Positions 46,562 through 47,280 of a stretch of 47,280 bases of DNA are shown piece after piece (the first letter of the stretch is position 1; every line of letters starts with the position of its first letter). The notes below the pieces were generated by a model that was given only the letters and a program-made list of their open reading frames with translations, had not been told where the DNA came from and made no database searches. Made by a program: the position numbers and the translations under genes. The DNA comes from a virus. The stretch is from positions 1 to 47,280 of the IMG/VR virus record IMGVR_UViG_3300043654_000013; one strand, given 5' to 3'.

Positions 46562-47242
46562 TTACCTCTTCGGTTGGGGAACCGGCGGGCTCGGCGGCAG
46601 ACCCTGGCCCGGCTGCGGGGGCCGCCCAGGCCGGCCAGGCAGACCCTGGTCCGGCTCGCCCTCGCCGCGCTCCGGCACGGTCAGAACGACATAACGAGAC
46701 CCGACGCCGCTGATGAACACCGCGACCAGCACCTTGCCGGGCTCGACGCTGGGCGGCAGCGGCGGCCAAACCGTACCCGGAGGCGGGTCGATCGGCGGCA
46801 GCGGCTGACCAGCAATCGGCGGCAGACCGTGCTCAGGACCAAGCGGCCAGATCGGCAACTGACCCACTCCGCCACCACCGCCTTCGTCAACGCCGTAGTC
46901 AGGGTCGGTCGGACGACCAGGGTGCGGCAAGCCATGGCCAGGACGCTCACCCGGCCGCCAGCCGCCCCACTCGGGGCGAGATGGCAGATGCCCCGGGCGA
47001 CCACCGCCGCCCGGCAAACCCTGATCGGGGTAGCCGGGAGCGCCACCCTCATCAACACCGTAACCAGGGTCGACAGGGCGACCCTGGGCATCAAGAAACT
47101 GAACCCAAGCAAGGGGCATTGATCTTCTCCTGTTGTTCCTCCTCCATTGAGCTGCGACGTCGGGAGGGACGACGTCGTAGTTAGCTGAAATATGCGCCGG
47201 CGGCGGCCACTGCACCTCCGGCGGCCAGACAAACGTCGCCAT
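46562..47242 (-). CDS. Pro/Gly-rich late protein
   Basis: 226 aa from ATG 47242, coupled by TGATG to the Ig-like gene. After a structured start (MATFVWPPEVQWPPPAHISA) an internal ATG at 47119 has its own AGGAG, so a second shorter product starting MPLAWVQFLDAQGRPVD may be made. Most of the rest is PDQGLPG-like and GYGVDEGG repeats, with one structured stretch VLVAVFISGVGSRYVVLTV. Proteins of this kind are frequent near packaging genes in phages of Rhizobiales. Function unknown. Confidence 0.65.
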   Translation of the reverse strand: MATFVWPPEVQWPPPAHISANYDVVPPDVAAQWRRNNRRRSMPLAWVQFLDAQGRPVDPGYGVDEGGAPGYPDQGLPGGGGRPGHLPSRPEWGGWRPGERPGHGLPHPGRPTDPDYGVDEGGGGGVGQLPIWPLGPEHGLPPIAGQPLPPIDPPPGTVWPPLPPSVEPGKVLVAVFISGVGSRYVVLTVPERGEGEPDQGLPGRPGRPPQPGQGLPPSPPVPQPKR

Positions 47243-47280
47243 CACGTCACCGCGATAACATTGCTGGTCGCCGTCGCCGA
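47128..47280. repeat. Right copy of 153-bp terminal direct repeat
   Basis: Same 153 bp as the window start, with GTT ATC in place of GTC ATT codons of the Ig-like gene end (read on the minus strand). It completes the join that makes the genome circular or terminally redundant. Confidence 0.9.

Overview
The window reads as one complete genome of a temperate, podovirus-like phage, circular or terminally redundant, of a GC-rich alphaproteobacterium. Bases 1-153 recur at 47128-47280 with two mismatches. The late operon runs unbroken across that join, so the unique genome is about 47,127 bp. The host class is inferred from the high GC, the style of the small genes, and a PEP-CTERM protein whose surface sorting requires a host exosortase.

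Layout. Early plus-strand block, about 14.28-26.85 kb: RuvC-like resolvase, SNF2-type helicase, DUF2800 nuclease-like protein, DUF2815 ssDNA-binding protein, family A DNA polymerase, primase/helicase, excisionase-like protein, zinc-ribbon protein, tyrosine integrase. Diverging from it at 14.0 kb is an XRE-type repressor that heads a minus-strand run of about 16 small coupled genes down to a terminator at 9.6 kb. A PEP-CTERM protein gene (8793-9515) stands alone between two hairpins, like a moron. A second minus-strand block of small genes (8461 to 5524) has its own AT-rich control region. Two small plus-strand genes sit at 5.16-5.59 kb.

The late minus-strand operon starts at 5104. It reads through tail fibre proteins, M15 endolysin, holin, Ig-like protein, across the join, then terminase large subunit, portal, scaffold, major capsid, head-tail adaptor, tail hub, two GNAT-like proteins, internal virion proteins, a two-domain peptidoglycan hydrolase and a large 781-aa protein, ending at 27063 against the early block. 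The structural order resembles T7-like podoviruses, but no phage RNA polymerase is present. Integrase, excisionase and repressor indicate lysogeny. No convincing small terminase was recognised.

Most neighbouring genes overlap by 1, 4 or 8 nt (TGATG, ATGA/GTGA/TTGA, ATGGCTGA types). These junctions were used to choose starts and to find tiny genes of 18-59 aa. Standing out: the PEP-CTERM moron, an apparent AUC start codon on an internal virion protein gene, a duplicated zinc-ribbon gene, a hairpin placed between a Shine-Dalgarno and the polymerase start, a collagen-like insert in the portal, a plus-strand membrane-protein gene inside the late operon, and a 22-bp palindrome shared by two control regions.
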